In this document: positions 60,110 to 64,000 of the stretch, piece by piece
How positions within the stretch are numbered: the stretch's first letter is position 1
How the letters are laid out: every line of letters starts with the position of its first letter
Source: Chrysaora quinquecirrha
Lineage: Eukaryota > Cnidaria > Scyphozoa > Semaeostomeae > Pelagiidae
Direction: 5' to 3'
Assembly (NCBI GenBank): GCA_014526335.1
Contig: JACTAT010000132.1
Span: 459,001 to 523,000 of the forward strand
Length of the DNA: 64,000 nucleotides
Made by a program: the position numbers and the translations under genes
The notes under the pieces: generated by a model
What the model was told of the DNA's origin: nothing
The model's database searches: none
What the model saw: only the letters and a program-made list of their open reading frames with translations

Positions 60110-60720
60110 TGGACCACATAAGACTGGACCATCATTGCAGCTCACGTCCTTCGCTTACGTATTTTTGCATGGAGTGTTTCCATTGGTTTGTATGCTATGT
60201 AATGCATTAGAAGCTGCTCTACTACCACTTGTATTCGGTGATAGTGTGGTTTGGATAAAAACAACATTATATGCATATGGCCAGCTGATTCTGATTAATA
60301 GCCTTGTAAGATGCTGCAGTTTACTTATCACGACACTGACAGGCGCATTTGAGGTGAGATTTGGTCATTGTTGAGCTAACCCGGGAGAGCAAAGTAGCTA
60401 GATACAAGTGGCTAGACGGCACTATAGACAGGACTGGACAATCATTGCAGCTCATGTCGTTCTAACGTTTTGAAGTTTTGTTTCAATTGGTTTATATGCT
60501 GTATTGCATTAAAAGCTGAACTACTACCACTTGTATTCGGCGGTGCTGTGGTTTGGATAAATGCAACATATAGCTATGCACTGGAAGATGCTACGTTGCC
60601 TCCAGTATGCTGATTCTGATTTATAGCCATTTTAGATGCTGCATTTTACATATTACGACACTGACAGGCGCATTTGAGGCGAGATTAGATCATTGTTGAG
60701 CTAACCCTGAGAAAGCGAAA
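60110..60720 (+). repeat. ~305-bp tandem duplication
   Basis: Copies start gactggaccatcattgcagc (60110) and gactggacaatcattgcagc (60430) and share ctaccacttgtattcgg and acactgacaggcgcatttga. The first copy keeps an open hydrophobic frame between splice-like borders; the second does not. Confidence 0.85.
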
Positions 60721-61164
60721 AAGCTAGCTACTGTGGCGAGACGGCACTACAGACCGGACTGGTCGGAACAGATCTCTTATGTTGTACCGCTGTAGGAATC
60801 GTCTCAGCTAGCACAACACAAAAGCCTTTACTGATGTCCATATTTGCTCATTAATCAACTTAAGATCGTCGATCAATCTTTTTATGAGCAACAAAATTGG
60901 ATTAGATTCGCCTTATTGTTTGCGATTTTCAGCTTAGTTGTGGATTGACTTTGAATACTCAAAGAGAGGAGAATACACGTGTTTCTAATCCATCAAAAGA
61001 CTATATCACAGTTCAGCTTTGCATCAATTGTGTTGCTCTTAGGATCTGAGCTTCACTCTACACTTAAGTTGTTATATGTTGCTTGTTGGCTGTCTAGTGC
61101 TTCAGTTATCGGGAAATCATTATCTCAAAGAAGCTGAATTCACGCCATTCTCATCTGAATAAGG

Positions 61165-63247
61165 AGGGGTACTTCGGGGTTTGCGGTACTGCGGTATCGG
61201 GGGTAAAATATGCGCGGTATTGCGGTATTGACGGAAAATCCTTGCGGTGTTGCGGTATTGAAGTTTTACAGTGCGGTATTTAGTATATTCGAACCTTTAA
61301 AGAAACAGTTAAAAAGCCATAGCTGAAGGGAAACTTAAATTTACCAGAGACCAATAGCTACATGAAAAGAAGTCGAAATGACGATAGCAAAGGTTTATGT
61401 ATTGAATTGTGAATTCAACCATTGTTTCGGCGCACCAAACCGGCCAAAAACATGACTTTTTGACAGAAATTTGTGATAATTTTCTGCACGATTCTATGTT
61501 TTTACTGCATGACATAGCATTTTTGTTGCACGACTTTTCATTTTGCTTGCACGACTTTGTAATTTTGCTGCGTGATTTTACATTCAATATGGTTGCACGA
61601 GTTGGCCCCCTCGTACAATCTCCTCTCAAAAGAAAACTGCCAAGAAAAGCCAATCTGGGCCAATCTCGAGGTTGTATTTTGAAAAATTTTCTGCGGGAGC
61701 ATGCCCCCAGACCCCCCTTATTAGGAACATCTCTTGGGTTGAGGTCCGGGTCCTGTACGCCGTCGGCGCATTTACCGCCAGCTGTAGCATCAGTGTAACT
61801 TGTTGCTGCGGAGCTGCGCGAAGTGCCTTCGTTGCAGCATTAAATTCTTGCACAAACTGGAATTTTGTAAATTTGTTTGTTTGCGGCACTGTTGAGTTGC
61901 TGTCATGTATTTCGTGTATGTATTGAGTCTATTTGTAGTAAATCAAAATGGCGTGAAAAGCAGAAACATTGCTCAGTGCTGGAGATGAATGCTCCCCACT
62001 TGCATCCACAATGCCGAGACAATGTGGCTGAGGCGCCCCATCTTACGGAGGTTCCCATTACATGAAATCGCTATTCTCCCGTGAATCCCTCGGCCAGCCA
62101 AGGGGGAGGGACTATCCGGCCCCCAGACCATATGCTTACACTTGGATATCCCGCCAGCTTCCGACTCACACACTGAATCAATTATGTAAAGACACCGTCT
62201 TTATACTCACCGAACTTCTTCAAGTTATTCAGGCAATTGTGGGAAAAGCTTTGTCGCGCATGCGATACTTTTTGGACTCTCGGACTTCAATGCTTCTGTT
62301 CGAAGGCAAAATTGACAAGACCTGTGTGGAAGTACCCTTCTTTAACGTTTGGCGCGGCCATACAATGTAGCTATGTTTGTCAAAGCAGCAGCAACGTTTA
62401 TGCAGCAAACAAAGATATTAAAAACTGTTCAATGCCTTGAAGCGAGTGACGTTTTAAACTGTTTGCAGTGATGTTTACAGTTTGTGCTTCAATGATGGAT
62501 TCCTTTATATTTCCCATGATGTTGGAGTATCTAAGGGCGGCACCCGATGGGCACTGCAAATAATGTACGTGTCTTGATTTTGAGTCACATGAATAAGCCC
62601 TTCGTATTTCGTATGTACCCTGTTTGGTTCTTCTGGTGCACTTTTTCAAATGAAAAAATGTTTCCAGTCTCTGAAATCAAGCCTTGTGACGATCGAAGTT
62701 GTTCTTTTTTAATAAAAAAAGCCAGGAAGAAAATATCACTAGTCCTTGAATTTGGCAGTGTTGTTTACGTTTGCGATCCTCAAGCTAATTGAATAAGAAT
62801 TACTTCCAAAATGCAAGAATGAGTTTCATTTTTTAGCAACTGGGCTACCTCTATGAAGCGTTGCCGGTGGATACAATGGGAACATGATTCGGTTTGAACC
62901 GAATTTTATTCTAACTCTGAACAGCCAATAAGGAATTGCCTCTGCGGAATCACGAAAGATGAAGGTGAAGGTGAATTGATGTTTTAGCGCCAGTCGCTAG
63001 GATCTCAGTAGTTAGTTAACTAATCGAGACCTCGACCCCAGCCGCGACAGGAGAAATGGGACAAGTGCGTTTCAGATGGATTCAAGTTCTTATACACTGA
63101 TGGTCTGTGTCATAATCGCATAAACAATACTGATATTTTTAGTTTTCAGGATTTTGCGGTATTTTGCAACTTTTTCGTTCGGTATTCGGGATTCGGCGAT
63201 TTTTTCGCGCGGTATTGCGGTATTGGGGCCCCCCCGAAGTACCCCTC
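61165..63247 (+). mobile_element. Possible 2.1-kb non-autonomous DNA transposon
   Basis: Perfect 16-bp inverted ends GAGGGGTACTTCGGGG and CCCCGAAGTACCCCTC. Both ends carry gcggtattgcggtatt subterminal repeats. Flanks share AATAAG directly before and after, a possible 6-bp target duplication. The interior is a patchwork (tandem ttgcacgactttncattttg units at 61490-61570, a hAT-like gagcatgcccccagaccccc, a SINE fragment) with no transposase seen. Confidence 0.6.
62958..63052 (-). mobile_element. tRNA-derived SINE fragment, copy 9
   Basis: gatgaaggtgaaggtgaatt tail, then ttttagcgccagtcgctagg and ttaactaatcgagacctcga in reverse; the tRNA end is missing. Confidence 0.75.
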
Positions 63248-64000
63248 AATAAGCAATACCTTGGTAGATCTTAAGATTTTGAGGCTGGCAAGTCGCTGAG
63301 GAAAAAGACAGATCTGGAACTTGTATCGGCTGTATGGGACCTCAAACTACCTCCTGGCAAACTCAGTTTTAACGCTTGGTTTTTTTCATCAAAACAGGGG
63401 GTCGTCTGATTGTTTTATGGAAGCTTCAACCGTAGAATACGCACGCTCTTAGACTCTGGTAGACGTCATAGAATCCAATTATTATAGCAGTTTAATGTAT
63501 ACCCCCCGGTAAGCTGGATCTTGAAGCGAAAGATTGTGACGTTTTTCATTAGAAAAAGCAGGGGGGGTTTATGTGTCGAATCGTTCAATTGAAGTTCCAC
63601 AAAGAAGATCTACGCTACTTCACGCTGACGAAAGTCTATTAAAAGAAGAGCTCTTTGCGGCAGGATCTTTACAACCCCCTGACGCAATTTCGAGGTTCAA
63701 GAGCAGGAGACGGTGGTCCGTTTTGCTCTGAAAACCGGGGGTAAATGTCTAAAGTACGACCTGCAAGGCAGTTGACATGGTGGCATTTTTCGGAGGTCTG
63801 GGACGTGTTTCTTGGAAATTGAATGCGACAAATCGAATCTAAAACAAGCAATTTCCGATCGAATATTTCACTTGTTTTTTCAAAGGAGACCTACCACGGT
63901 TGAACAATCAATGCATTAGACAGATGTGTGAAAATTAAATATCAGTTCACAATAAACTAGATTTGTTTTCTGATATCTTGTTGTCGATGGGCCTAAAATT

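Larger units (their letters stand above)
56147..64000. other. Probable MCC intron or downstream region without a recognised exon
   Basis: Apart from the repeats listed, no open frame shows MCC similarity or convincing splice borders. The rest of the MCC coiled coil must lie beyond 64000 if the gene is intact. Confidence 0.6.

Overview
The window is nuclear DNA of an intron-rich, AT-rich invertebrate animal. Evidence: GT-AG introns with matching phases, three clear animal genes (ADAM10, MCC, a LYSMD1/2-type LysM gene), a fibrillar-repeat collagen, and a dense load of SINEs, MITEs, LINE relics and simple repeats. I see no bacterial or viral genes. A cnidarian-grade animal is my best guess, but it rests only on general repeat and gene character; the phylum is not shown by the sequence.

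All four genes lie on the + strand. (1) About 294-6424: the 3' part of a secreted collagen-like gene whose first exon(s) lie before the window. It encodes a cysteine-containing N-terminal region (two exons), about 480 residues of Gly-X-Y dominated by Gly-Pro-Arg, and a final exon encoding a 10-cysteine domain that matches the cysteine pattern of the resistin/RELM head. (2) 8365-11605: a complete three-exon LysM-domain gene (220 aa), with a large 47/142-bp minisatellite in its second intron. (3) 13832-29634: a complete 14-exon ADAM10 (about 756 aa), from signal peptide through furin site, zinc site, disintegrin and cysteine-rich regions to transmembrane segment and tail. (4) 32878 to beyond 56146: the 5' half of MCC, with EF-hands and the start of the coiled coil, and at least two candidate alternative first exons. 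From 56147 to the end I find no convincing exon, only tandem repeats and transposon debris.

The genes do not form a pathway or cluster; this is ordinary animal gene order. The most striking item is the collagen-resistin fusion: a trimer-forming collagen stalk in place of the coiled-coil stalk of vertebrate resistin, with an unusually cationic Gly-Pro-Arg helix.

A second theme is structural. Intron repeats in ADAM10 and MCC repeatedly include copies of splice sites with a piece of the adjoining exon: seven decoy acceptors at about 91-bp spacing before MCC exon 3, and duplicated exon ends in ADAM10 exon 9 and MCC exon 4. A 16-nt inverted repeat covers the MCC exon 1 donor, and a MITE ends 11 bp before ADAM10 exon 4. 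The repeat landscape includes a tRNA-derived SINE (nine copies), a family of TA-flanked T-tract MITEs (with nested and inverted composites), and two hAT-type MITEs with perfect 8-bp target duplications.
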